Below are positions 1 to 10,086 of a stretch of DNA of 64,000 nucleotides, piece by piece. A program made the position numbers and the translations under genes. The stretch's first letter is position 1. Every line of letters starts with the position of its first letter. Source of the stretch: Pegoplata infirma (taxonomy: Eukaryota; Arthropoda; Insecta; Diptera; Anthomyiidae). The notes below the pieces were generated by a model, which saw only the letters and a list, made by a program, of their open reading frames with translations, had not been told where the DNA came from and made no database searches. The stretch spans positions 59,978,313-60,042,312 of the forward strand of contig OY992537.1 of assembly GCA_963921195.1 (NCBI GenBank). The letters are read 5' to 3'.

Positions 1-502
1 CAAAAATAATCAACAAAAAATTTTTTTTTTTAATAAATATTAAAAAATATGCAAGAAAATATGTAGTTTAAGCAAAATATGCAAAAACATGCATTTTCAT
101 CAAAATATGCAAAAATATGCACTAACAAATCAATGCCATTTTTAAGCAAATTCGATGATTCGCGAAAATAAATACCTTAAGTTGTGCTCAGGCTAACGAC
201 AACAAACATGTATTTACATGAACCCCCTTGCCCTGATTATTAGACTGCATCAACCTGGTCACGCTCCCTGAGTAAAATCTCAATGCTACGATGATCTGCG
301 AATGAATGTTCTTCTTAAACTTTTTAGTCATAAATTCTATCAGATAATGTACATGATAAAAGAGTTACATCAAGAACATCTTGCCGCCTTCTTATAAAAA
401 CAATTGGTTACCTACCCCTGTTACAAATATACAGGATAGTACTTAACAAAAACTACAAATGTAACCCAACTCTATCATTTGCATTAGCATCACAGCACAC
501 TA
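1..502. other. AT-rich intergenic DNA, no gene seen
   Basis: No reading frame or recognisable element. Positions 50-125 hold a short irregular repeat of ATGCAAAAATATGCA-type words. The stretch ends at the TA dinucleotide that flanks the next element. Confidence 0.6.
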
Positions 503-1480
503 CACTCAGAGAGAAACCCGATTGGGACAACCACAATGGAGGGATAACATAGTATGATTGATAATTTTATCATAACATGATTGTAGACATCATATTAAAT
601 CTTTAGTGATCATTGTAAATTAAAAAAAAAAAAAACTGGTAAAACGCCTGGTAAAATGCCTTGTAATCCCGTTCTACCAATATTTAACAATCTTGTACTT
701 TGCTTAAACAAGAACTACAGTTTTATTGATAATTTTACAAATTTATTTTCGTAATTGTATTCTAATATTTTGAAAGGTTATTTTACTAAAAAAACTGTTA
801 TTTTACAAAAATTATGTTATACGAGGATTTATGTTGTTAAACAAAAAAAAAACAATTTTTTTTTTGTAAATTTTCTATTTTTTTTTTAAATTTTCCAAGT
901 CCCGGAAAATTTTTTTTTTTATTGAAAAATATTTAAAAAAAGTTCGCAAAATTTTGAAAAATTTATTGCGAGGATTCCACTTAATTTACAAAAAAAAGTT
1001 ATTTTACAAAAATGATTTTATTACGAGGATTTATGTTGTTAATCAAAATTTTTTTTTGTTAATTCACCATTTTGGTTTGTAAATTTACCATTTTTTTTTA
1101 AAGATATTTACCATTTTTTCTTGTTAGTTACCGTTTTTTTTTAGTTTTCCGGTTTTAAAACAATATTTTTACCAATAAAATTGGTTATTCTTCCAAACTT
1201 TGGTGCATTCAAAATTACGAAGAAGTCCTCGTAATTTTACGAAAATTTTACCTACCTCTTATTTTACGAGAATAGCCTCGTAAAATCACGAGACTTTTTG
1301 GGAACTTTACAAGGTTTTTTTTTTTGAGTGTATGATAAAAGATTGTCATTTTACAATTGTGGATGATCATAGTATGATTGTCTTATATATAATCATATGA
1401 ATCAACCATACTATGTTCCCCTCCATTATGGTTGATTTGGTGTGGTGCAATCATTTTCCAAACATGTTTTTCTGTGGGTG
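503..1480. mobile_element. Non-autonomous TIR element, TA target duplication
   Basis: The ends are imperfect inverted repeats (CACTCAGAGAGAAA on the left; CACCCACAGAAAAA read from the right) and each is flanked by TA. Just inside, a longer inverted repeat around AATGGAGGG..AACATAGTATG occurs at about 530-560 and, inverted, at about 1395-1430. No transposase frame is visible. The TA duplication fits the Tc1/mariner type, but the family is not identified. A second element appears to sit inside it (about 617-1334). Confidence 0.6.
617..1334. mobile_element. Probable nested AT-rich element ending in TTTTTTGAGTG
   Basis: This block interrupts the inner part of the surrounding element. Its right end reads T(n)GAGTG followed by TA, the same terminus as elements at 2441-3276 and 28981-29183. 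The left end is a decayed A-run after TA, so the left boundary is uncertain. The interior repeats TTTTACGAG- and CTCGTAA-type words. No coding potential. Confidence 0.4.
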
Positions 1481-2440
1481 TACTAACTAATGTCCCCTAG
1501 ATTTAGACTCCCGAATCAGACCGATAACTTGATCCGGAGGTATTGGAGAGAGGCAAGCCAAATAGGCTTTCCATTAAGCTCAAAGCTAGCCGCTGCAATA
1601 TCCATATCACTAAAATTTTATAAAACAATATACACTCTAATTAAAATGATTTCAGTTTCCTACTATAAATTGGGTAAATTTACACAAAATGTGTAGTTGT
1701 ACTAAAAAATTATTGGAAATTTTCAACTTTAAAGTAGTATATTATTTGAATTTGTTGAAATTTACCCAATTTATAGTAGGAAACTGGACTCACTTGTTTA
1801 GAGTGTGGTTAATATTACATTCACACTTACCTCGAAACCCCGTTGAAACCTCGTATTTTCAATTCAAAACTCGACTGTTCACACTCAACAATATTGACAC
1901 TTATCTAGTTTTCAGAAACTAAAAAAAAAATATATCTTTAAAATGCATTAAATAATGCTGAAATTATTTTTTTATTCGATTTTATTTTTTGTTATTCCAA
2001 AGTAATAAACATTTATAAATAAATTGATTTTTTTGTTTTTTTTATTTTTGGCATTTTCCCCATTTTCTCTATTACTCATTGTCGCACATTGTCGATCGTA
2101 CTTTCGCTGAAACCTCACTACAAAAAGGTTTAAATTGGTAGGGAAAATACGTATTTTCAAATGAGGTTTGGAACGAAACCTCGTTAAACGGGGTTTCGAA
2201 ACCAATCTGAACGTACAAAAAGCTATTTTTCGGGAAGATGCCGGCTCTTGGTGATCCCTTACCCCTGGCAACCATTAACTTTATATTTCGTTACATTTAT
2301 ATTTCATTCCCTTCCATGCTTTTAAGATTAAAAAAAAGCACTTCTTTTATTTTACCCATTGTTCTCTCTAAATGCCGTACTTCAAAATATTTTGTTTCGA
2401 TAGAGCATTCTACATTACTAAAATCAAGTTTTTACGACCA
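1481..2440. other. Intergenic DNA with a small inverted-repeat element
   Basis: No gene. It contains the inverted repeat at 1633-1805. From about 2280 it carries sequence related to 3300-3700 (words such as ATTTTGTTTCGAT and CCAAAAATCCAGTT), so it is itself part of a dispersed repeat. Confidence 0.5.
1633..1805. repeat. Short hairpin element with 29-bp perfect inner arms
   Basis: Positions 1653-1681 and 1758-1786 are perfect reverse complements (29 bp). The outer ends CACTCTAA / TTAGAGTG are also inverted. Related sequence (CACTCTAA followed by TTTATAGTAGG) is seen near 53757-53835, and a looser relative near 56490-56560. Typical of a very short non-autonomous DNA element. No clear target duplication. 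Confidence 0.6.
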
Positions 2441-3276
2441 CACTCAAAAAATACGTTAGTAGATTAGCTAACTTTTAGCAAATTTTTAGTTGAGATTAGC
2501 ATGTTAGCAAAAAATTCTTGTAAACTTCATTTAGCACATTAGCAATTTTAAACAAACGTTGAACTAATTTCTTTTGCTAAGATTTGAAATTGAGTTGACA
2601 ACATTTTTACAAGATTTTTTGCTAACATTAGCATAAATAAATGGTATTTTTTTTTTTATTTTCAGAAAACTTAAAATGGTTCTATCTCGGAAACTAAGCC
2701 AGATAGAGCAAAATGGAGGGCATTTTTGGTTCTTAGAATCACCATACTTTCGCGGGTCCTCTTCATATGTGTGGACCCTAATGGGCCCAAACTTTGGATC
2801 CAAAAAAGTTAGCATTCCCGAAAATTTTAAAATGCTCATATCTCGGTAAATATTGCCGACACAACAAAAAGTCCAAAAGCATTTTTGTAGCTCTCAATAC
2901 GTAGAACAAAATAGTCAAAAGCTCTCCGAGTAATATTTTTGAAGTTATCGAGTTTTTTAATTCTCAAGACCCCAGTGGTCCCCTTTATTCACGTATCTCA
3001 AAAACTAAGCAAGGTAGAGAGAAACGGACACAAATTTTGGATCAAAAACTATGACGATTTTTAAGGAACCCAACTAGGTCTAGGCCCATCGGGGTCTGGA
3101 CCTATCGGGTCCGAACCCAATGGGGTCCTCAAATGTGCCAAAGAAAAATTTTGTTAACAAATTATTGGCAAAACATTTTTGCTAACTTTAGCAAAAAAAT
3201 TGTGGGTTCAAAATCAGCAAATTTTCCTGTAGGTTTACAAGCTTTTTTTGCTAACATTACAGTTTTTTTTTGAGTG
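2441..3276. mobile_element. Non-autonomous element with CACTCAAAAAA termini
   Basis: Starts CACTCAAAAAAT and ends TTTTTTTTTGAGTG. The dinucleotide CA flanks both ends. A related uninterrupted sequence near 3568-3590 (..TTATGACC-TTATTTA..) shows where the element was inserted. Inner sub-ends are rich in GCTAAC/GTTAGC words. No transposase frame. Confidence 0.6.
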
Positions 3277-3735
3277 CATTATTTTAGGACACCGAAAAAG
3301 TATTAAACAAAGTACCAAAGAACAAAATCGAGCTTAGTTTTTAAGCCTTTCGGGGGTTTTGGTATACTAATGGTAAACTTTATTTATTTTTGGTACCATT
3401 CAAGATACACTCTGTGACCTCAAATTTGTTTCACAGTGTTATTATTTTAGAAAATCGAAAAAGTAACAAAGTACAATTTTTGACCCATTTTTATACTATT
3501 AAGTATCTCTAAAAATATTTTTTTAGAATGTTTTGTTTCAATGTTTGGTCCTACATTCCAAAAATCCAGTTCTTATGACCTTATTTAAAGAAAAGCGAAA
3601 AAGTAATCGAAACTTTCCAAAATATTTCAGGAGATAGAAAAAGTACCAATGTACACATTTTTTCCTTGTTCATTGCATTTTGGAATTCCTACCAGGTATC
3701 TTTCTCTGAATGTTGTTTTTTTCCTAAAGGGTCCG
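3277..3735. other. Dispersed repeat, no gene
   Basis: AT-rich sequence with internal similarity to 2290-2440 (repeated phrases about GAAAAAGTA and ACAAAGTAC). Nothing coding is seen. Confidence 0.4.
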
Positions 3736-4192
3736 CACTCAAAATATTTTGTAAGTAAATTCAACTGAAAAAACATTTAAAACAATCGTTTTTCCTTTTA
3801 AAAAACGGACTACTTATATTTCACTTGAAACAACATACTTTTTCAGTTATTTTTAATCGTTAATAAATGACTAGACATTCCGTAAAAACAAACGATATTT
3901 CAGTTATTTTAAATGTTAACAATTTTTTATATTGTGAAGTAAAAATAAATTTTTTTGAATAACAAACTACAAAAACCGTACTTCAGTAAAATTATACGGT
4001 ATAATCAGTTACAAATAATTTAACTGATAAATTTTTTTTCCGTAAATTTTTGTAGTTTATTGTTTTAACAACTGTATAAATCTTTCAATAATATAGTTTT
4101 TTTGAAAAACAAACGATAAAACGTTTATAACAACTTTACCTAAAAACTGTTTTGAATAACCGTAAATAGTTACTGTAAAACTTTTCTAGGTG
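3736..4192. mobile_element. Non-autonomous element, copy 1 (intact), relative of 45573-49927
   Basis: Begins CACTCAAAATATTTT and ends CTTTTCTAGGTG; CG flanks both ends. The 457-bp body is closely similar to the outer element at 45573-49927, which has been interrupted twice. This copy therefore serves as the uninterrupted reference for those insertions. No reading frame of note. Confidence 0.65.
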
Positions 4193-5790
4193 CGATATTA
4201 AAAATTTCAATCACCATTACTTCAGGATGATCTTAACATCAGAATTTCTAAAAATAACTTTTTTCAGAGTGTTTTTCCATCGAAGGATTCTAAATTAAAA
4301 ATATCAAGTTTCTAAGATTTTTTTACGCTCATCGCCAAAACGGATGTAAAAAATCACCAGAAATCGCCATTTTTTATTATACCCTACACCACACTGTGGT
4401 ACAGGGTATAATGAGTTTGTGCTGATGTTTGTAACTACCCGAAATATTGGTCCTAGACCCACTTTTAAGCATACCGATCGGCTTAGAATCACTTTTTGAG
4501 TCGATTTAGCGATGTCCGTCCGTCCGTCCGTCCGTCTGTCTGTCCACGTAAACGGTGTAAACACGATACAGGTCGCAATTCTTAATCAATTGACTTGAAA
4601 TTTGAAACTTAAGCCTCTTTTGGCCCAAGGACGAAGCCTATTGAAATTGGAAAAAATCGGTCTATATTTAGACCTAGCCCCCATACAAAGGTCCTCTTTA
4701 GTTTTGGCTCAAATGACTCTAATAGACGCATTTTAACAGGTATCTATTCGAAATTTGGCAGGTAATCATGTTTTATCAACACAAATCACCATTCCAAATT
4801 TTAAAGAAATCGAACCAGTTCTTATTGTAGCCCCTATACAAACCACCTTCCCGATTTTCACATAAATCTCTCAAATTTCATGAAAATAAAAAATATTTAA
4901 TTAAAATTCGGTTTGTGTATGTTAAACGCGTACTTTAATAACCTTATCAAATCTGATTATCATCGGACCATTTTTGGACTTAGGTCCCATGTGGAAATTT
5001 CGCCCGATATTCAGTTAAAGTGATTTATTGTCAACAAAAAGAAGCCTATTCCACTCAAATTTGATTAGTGAGTGCTTTTTACACTTATTAAAGATTTGAC
5101 AAAATATAGATCTAATCAGTCCATGTTTGAACTTGGGACCCATTTTCCGGGAAACTCTGGTGTAGGGTATTTTATGGTCGGTCTTGACCGACTATAATTT
5201 TCTTACTTGTTTTTTTTTGATTTTGTTTAAAATAATAATTATTTTTATTAAAAAAAATATATTTTTTTTCCGTATAATAGCTAGAAAAAATTAATACTCA
5301 AAAATCACCAAAAACCTAGAAAAATACATAAAAATCGCCAAAAGTTAGTTTTTAAAGTTTAAGTAATTTTTACATAAAAATAAAATTATATAAAAATTTC
5401 GCTAATTATATAAAAATTTCACTATCTGTCTATAGGCAATACATTTCACTCAAAATTCGTTTGTGCTTGTTTTCTGCACTAATGCAAAAAACCCAATTGA
5501 TTCATGATAATCGGTCTTAAATTTTTCTTAATTTTCTTATTCGCTATTTTTACTCAACAACAGTTTACAATAGTGTAAATTTAAGAAAAAAGTAATTAAT
5601 TTTTTGGTGATTTGTGCATTATATTTTTTGGCTCTACTGGACACTTTAATTTTCCCAATTTATTTGACAAAATCGCCAAAGAACTCGCCAATCATTTTTT
5701 AATCGCCAAGAAATCACCAAGTCGTTAAATTGAAAAACTCGTCGCCAAACACATTTTAAAATCGCCACTTTTGGCGAGAAATCGCCATAT
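4193..5790. repeat. ATCGCC-rich repeat split by a mini-me-like element
   Basis: Words of the form ATCGCCAAAA / ATCACCA recur at about 4330-4372 and again at 5300-5790, on either side of the element at 4377-5211. This suggests one older repeat that was interrupted. It ends near GGCGAGAAATCGCCATATCTGACAGC-type sequence at about 5790. No gene. Confidence 0.45.
4377..5211 (+). mobile_element. mini-me-like dipteran element with GTCY microsatellite
   Basis: Opens with a hairpin (ATACCCTACACCA .. GGTACAGGGTAT), has the GTCCGTCCGTCTGTC run at about 4513-4543, and closes with a 7-bp perfect stem (GTCGGTC-TT-GACCGAC) followed by a short tail ending ACTTGT. This architecture matches the mini-me elements known from Diptera, which carry (GTCY)n arrays; that assignment is from memory of the family. 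Related copies or ends occur at 27051-27262, 45608-48068 and 53396-53750, plus isolated ends near 24680, 34900, 51030 and 62590. Confidence 0.6.
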
Positions 5791-7189
5791 CTGACAGCCC
5801 TTTTAATTACTTTTCAAAGCAAACAAAACATTTATCTGCTTTTATTTAATTTTTATTGTTTAATATATAAAATACTTTTGTAAGCACACGATTTATTTAT
5901 AAATCTAAATTATCACGAGTTTGTTAATAACGTCATTTTCTTGTTGTTTTTGTACATTTTCATTTCTTTAATTTCAAAACATTTCTCTCTCTGTTTACCT
6001 AACGGAAATGCCGACACAGTGGGCATAAAATTTGTTTATTTTAAAGAGCAAGTGTTCTTTTTTTGGGTTATCTCTAGTGATGTCAACTTTTCAGTAGAAA
6101 AAAGCTCAAATCCTTACCATGAGAAGAAAACAAGTAGAACATTTTAATTTGACTCCATGAGGCGATGAATACTGTTTAAAATGTCACATGTAAGTGAAAC
6201 ATTTTTTTCTTCCGGATGGACATAGCCTAGGCTTCATCGATCTCGCTCACTTCTACACCCACTTTTGGTCAAAAAACGTAAATTTAAATAATCTCCAAAA
6301 CTACATATGCGATTTTACAAAATGTTTTCACCAATATTTAGAATGGTCCTTTAGGGTGAGCAAATATAAGGTAGGTTTAATTGACCACAATAATTTTTTT
6401 TAATTGGAATTGTTACACAATTTTTATGATTGTGATTATCATATTATGATACAATTTTCAATCATAACATGATGCTCTTAAATTATGGTTGCCACAATCA
6501 TATCTCTTCTTTGATTGTAGATCCAGCCTTATGTTTGTACAAATGGTACAGTACCATTTAACAGTACGAGGAACATTTGTTTTCCAAAAAGCGTTAAATT
6601 GACATCACTTACTATTTTTCTCTCTCTCTCGTTTCTCCACCACTTTACTCTCTTTGACATTGTTTTTCATATTCAACAGAATTTCTCGTTTGAAATGTTT
6701 GTTTATTTTTCGACAACTTTGTTGCAGTTCAGTTGAGGAAGCGGAAGTATTTTTATTTGACAAGTGCTAAAATCACAGATTTGTGTGTGTGTGCTGTTAA
6801 GGTTTTTTTTGTTTGTTTTAGAAAAATATAAATAATTGTATTGTAAAATTTAGAAATAAAAAGAAAAATATAAAAAAAATACAAAAAAGAACATGTGTTA
6901 AATGTATTACAATGTTGTTTATTATGTAGAATACTTTTAGTTTTTCTATTTAAACAAGTTTGTTCAATGAAATTGTTTGCAAAAACAGAAGTGCGAGGGT
7001 TGTCATAGTAGAATTTATTTTGCCCTCGTGTTAAACTGTTGTAATAATGATTGAGTTAATTTGAGGATGGGTTGTACATGACTAAACAAGAGAAATAGGC
7101 TAGACCATGGCGTTCAGACGCTGAAAAGAAAATAAGTAAAAGGTTAGAAATGGAGTAAAAAAGTGTTTGCTTAAAATTTATCTGTTACT
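5791..7189. other. Intergenic DNA, no gene recognised
   Basis: AT-rich. A fragment at about 6425-6515 resembles the inner arms of the 503-1480 element (ATTATGGTTG..CAATCATA). A CTCTCTCTC tract lies near 6620-6640 and a short GTGTGTGT near 6783. Short open frames here show no family features. Confidence 0.5.
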
Positions 7190-7349
7190 TCACAAACTTA
7201 AGAGAATTATGAACCATGTCCATTGACAGAACATCAGCACCCATTATCCGAAGTCTAGCTCTTGAGAATTCTGGACAACAACTGGACAGTGTTCTGTTGT
7301 GTCGTCATCCTCAAGAAAATCTGCACACAAGGGATCTGATAAGACACAC

Positions 7350-8178
7350 TAGAGATGGGCGCGTGAGTGAATTTTGACTCACGCACGCTCACGAAATAAA
7401 AATTGTGATCACGCACGAAATTATTTTTGCTGCTCACGTTCACGCACGCTCACGTGAGTAACTAAAATTTTTCTCACGCTTACGAAATAATCACGCTAAC
7501 GAAGACTCACGAAATTAAAATTAACAAATTTTTATATTACGTTTTTCTATTTCTTGCACAAAAAGTATTGATTTTCCTTAAAACAATAATAAAAATTTAT
7601 TTAAATCACAATTTTGTATTAATTACCCAGTCGGCAAAAAAAATCACACCTGACATACTGCTGACTCTCCCTTTATAAAATTGCTGACATCTTCATACAA
7701 TTTTTCAAAATGTCATCAATGACATGTCAGCAGTTGGTCAGCGGTTGTTTAAACAAATGGTTAGTGGTTGTTTAAACAAATGGTTGTTTAAACAAATGGT
7801 TGTTTAAACAAATGGTTAGTGGCCACACTGCTGACCAACTACTGACATGTCGTTGATGACATTTTGAAAAATTGTATGAAGATGTCAGCGATTTCATAAA
7901 GGGAAAGTCAGCAGTATGTCAGGTGTGATTTTATTTTGCCAACTGGGTACCCTCTTAAGTCAATATAATGACGATTTTTTTAGTTGTTTTTTGTTTCAAA
8001 CAGCACAAAACAATCACGAGAACTCACGAAACAAAAGTTACTCACGCACGCTCACGCACGAAACTATTTTTGCTAATCACGTGCACTCACGATCACGTGA
8101 GTAAAAATAAATTTCACTCACGATCACGCGTGATTCACGCGTGAATCACGAAAAATTCGTGTCACGCGCACATCTCTA
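7350..8178. mobile_element. hAT-type non-autonomous element, 8-bp target duplication
   Basis: Perfect 8-bp direct repeats AGACACAC at 7342-7349 and 8179-8186. The terminal inverted repeat is TAGAGATGGGCGCGTGA on the left and TAGAGATGTGCGCGTGA from the right (1 mismatch in 17). Eight-base duplications and TAGAGATG-like ends are hallmarks of the hAT superfamily. The subterminal DNA is crowded with CTCACG/CGTGAG words in both orientations, which could be transposase-binding repeats. No transposase frame. It contains the separate element 7626-7947. Confidence 0.85.
7626..7947. mobile_element. Long-TIR fold-back element nested in a hAT element
   Basis: CCCAGTCGGCAAAA at the left and CCCAGTTGGCAAAA from the right start inverted arms of about 120 bp, flanked on both sides by TA. 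The loop holds several copies of a GTTTAAACAAATGGTT unit (7746-7822). It interrupts the CTCACG-rich interior of the surrounding hAT-type element and is therefore younger. Non-coding. Confidence 0.8.
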
Positions 8179-9387
8179 AGACACACACTCTCGTCAAATA
8201 TGTCTGCGACAGTCTATTCTATTCAGACTAAGTATATAGTTAGCCACTTTCTTCTCTGGTATAATCACAAAGCGTTTAGTACTCTTGCATGTTGACTTAT
8301 TTGACCATCATTCTATGAAAATTGATTTCATGTGAGTGTTGATCCAACGCATTTTCCATGTCAAGCCTATACCAATCTGAGGTTCTGGATTGTCAGAAAG
8401 TGTATCAGAACCAACATTTGCCAAAGAATCGGCAATTTCGTTTTAAATCTCGATGAACCGGAACCCACAGAAACGCACCCTATTTCCACATGAGAATTCT
8501 TTAAGTCCACGCCTACACATCTGGACAATTTTAGTTAAAGTGACTTGAGAATCCAGTGTCATAAGCGCTGCTGTGCTCACTCCATTTATTTTAACGTTTC
8601 CAGTTCGCCACGTCCAAAATATCAAACATTCCAGTCTGAAATGATGTAGTTCACAGCATTTAGTCGCATCATCCAAATACCAACCTGAACCAAATTCATT
8701 TAAGGTACTAGAGTACGAGCTGGTCTCCTGGGTTGCCCCAGTGCTCCCGGAATCAGTACTGTAAACTTTCTACCAAACTCGAGGTTGTGCTGTTCATCGG
8801 CATAACAAACATAGGACAAATTTTCAACATCATATCAAAAAGTCGACAATATCCCTACTCCGCATCCCACTCTTTCGGAGCCAGCACAGAGATCTAATGG
8901 CTTTTCCTTGAATATGTAGATTCAAGATCCAAGCATGTCCAACATAGCGTTTAGAGCTGCCCTAGGGTGGTGCTCATAGAACCAGTAATTCTCAAAGGAG
9001 CCACTCTTTGTAATCCGTTAAGGTTGGATCGAATTGTCTTTATCATCGTTGTAGGCCACCAGACTACCGTCGCATAAGTCACAATATGTTATTAGCAGGT
9101 CTTAGACCACATGTCTTCCTAAATGCTCTTCGATGTTGCCAGAAAATCCAAAATGCACGTGAAACATTTTGTTCAACATGTTTTGTTTTCAATAGTTTAC
9201 TTTCTAGTGTAACCACTAAATACTCAACCTCTTTGGACTGTTGATAAGATACGCCCTTATACGTAGAAAGCCGAAGACCCTTGCGTCTAGTCCTTTGCAT
9301 GAACCACACGACTCTTGTCTTGTTTGGAGTGACAGACACTCCTTGTCGATTGCACCAGTGGCTCATCAAGTCAATAACGGGCCAGTG

Positions 9388-9500
9388 TCGAAGATTGCCG
9401 GAACATTGCAGTGTTTTGCCGCAATGTCTTGTCTACAACCGAAGTAAATATCTAGCAGTCTAATCCCAGGAGTCAATGTTCCCTAGCTAAAATGTCTTCG
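9388..9500 (+). pseudogene. Small family-B RNase H fragment
   Basis: About 100 bp resemble the RNase H coding DNA at 15000-15120 (both contain a GCAATGTxTTGTCTACAAC segment followed by a CCCxGxAGTCAATGTT segment). It lies in opposite orientation to the broken copy on its left. An RNase H piece lying upstream of an RT piece (9530 on) means it is a separate fragment and not the same copy. Not functional. Confidence 0.5.
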
Positions 9501-9529
9501 AAAATGAAATATTTTCCAAAATATCGACT

Positions 9530-9961
9530 TTATCTTCTTAGGTAGAAGGTGGGGTCTACATCCGTAGGTCATTCACTCGTATGGTGGAGTGCTGGGGTAA
9601 GAAATCATGTCTCTTAAATTTTCGGAAGTTTCAAAATCTTTCATGAGAAAGATGTTAAGAAGTGGAAGTGATGCTTAACATTCTGCCATATGATGTTTAA
9701 ATAAAGAGCATATCAAACAAATACGTAGGCGGCAAACAAAGAATCTTAAACCTGATTTCAACTCGCCACAGAAAAACATGTTGGAACCTTTAAAATCCAA
9801 TCACTGACTTAGGAACACTAGGCAGCAAACTCTGTTATAATGGAGGTTGAATGTTCTAAGGTGACGTCGATGTGCATCACTGGTGCTCTTCGTACTACAC
9901 CTACGGCTGCATTATAAATCCTACTTCACCTGATACCATTGGACATATTGGATAGACAGTA
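9530..9961 (+). pseudogene. Family-B retrotransposon, RT thumb part, left of insertion
   Basis: The plus strand encodes a decayed SLVWWSAG-like block near 9572 and then CITGALRTTPTAAL (about 9868-9915), a strongly conserved block in the thumb of RNase H-bearing non-LTR RTs. The reading continues in register into 14683 if the family-A element and one copy of its 13-bp duplication are removed. This piece and 14683-15500 are therefore one interrupted element. The stretch between about 9620 and 9840 is too decayed to read. Confidence 0.65.
9949..9961. repeat. 13-bp target-site duplication, 3' side of family A
   Basis: TGGATAGACAGTA. It is identical to 14670-14682 and directly abuts the tail of the family-A retrotransposon. 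Confidence 0.92.
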
Positions 9962-9984
9962 GGTTAGGTTAGGTTAGGTTTAAG
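9962..9984 (-). repeat. TTAGG/CCTAA-repeat 3' tail of family A
   Basis: On the plus strand GGTTA is repeated three times, then GGTTT (9962-9981). On the element's own strand the tail is (CCTAA)n next to the target duplication. Many RNase H-bearing non-LTR elements end in short repeats instead of poly(A). The unit is the same as the canonical insect telomere repeat. Confidence 0.85.
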
Positions 9985-10086
9985 AGGCGACACATAAGTG
10001 TCCACAAGACCAGTTGTTGATCCATAGTGATTCCTCATACAGTTGGGGTAGGTAGGTTTACAATAAGAACAAGTCTCTTATATTCA

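Larger units (their letters stand above)
7190..9387 (-). pseudogene. Broken non-LTR retrotransposon ORF2 (RT thumb, RNase H, zinc knuckle)
   Basis: Read on the minus strand, about 9387-8900 gives the end of a reverse transcriptase: an NPNKT-like segment, LGxxLES-like words, then an ITGxxxTTPxAALxAMLxL-like block. About 8800-8400 gives a decayed RNase H with GSGWYLDD, LDSQV and IADSLA-like words. About 7350-7200 gives a decayed C-terminal CRxx..DDTTEH..-type zinc-knuckle region. Stops and frameshifts occur throughout. A hAT-type element (7350-8178) interrupts the 3' part; joining the two sides across its 8-bp duplication restores the reading order. It belongs to the RNase H-bearing non-LTR group (I/LOA/R1-like). 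It is not functional. Confidence 0.6.

Noticed and set aside
9962..9984. Interstitial telomere (TTAGG) site
   Set aside because: The repeat lies exactly at the 3' end of a retrotransposon next to its target duplication, so it is the element's tail, not a telomere relic.
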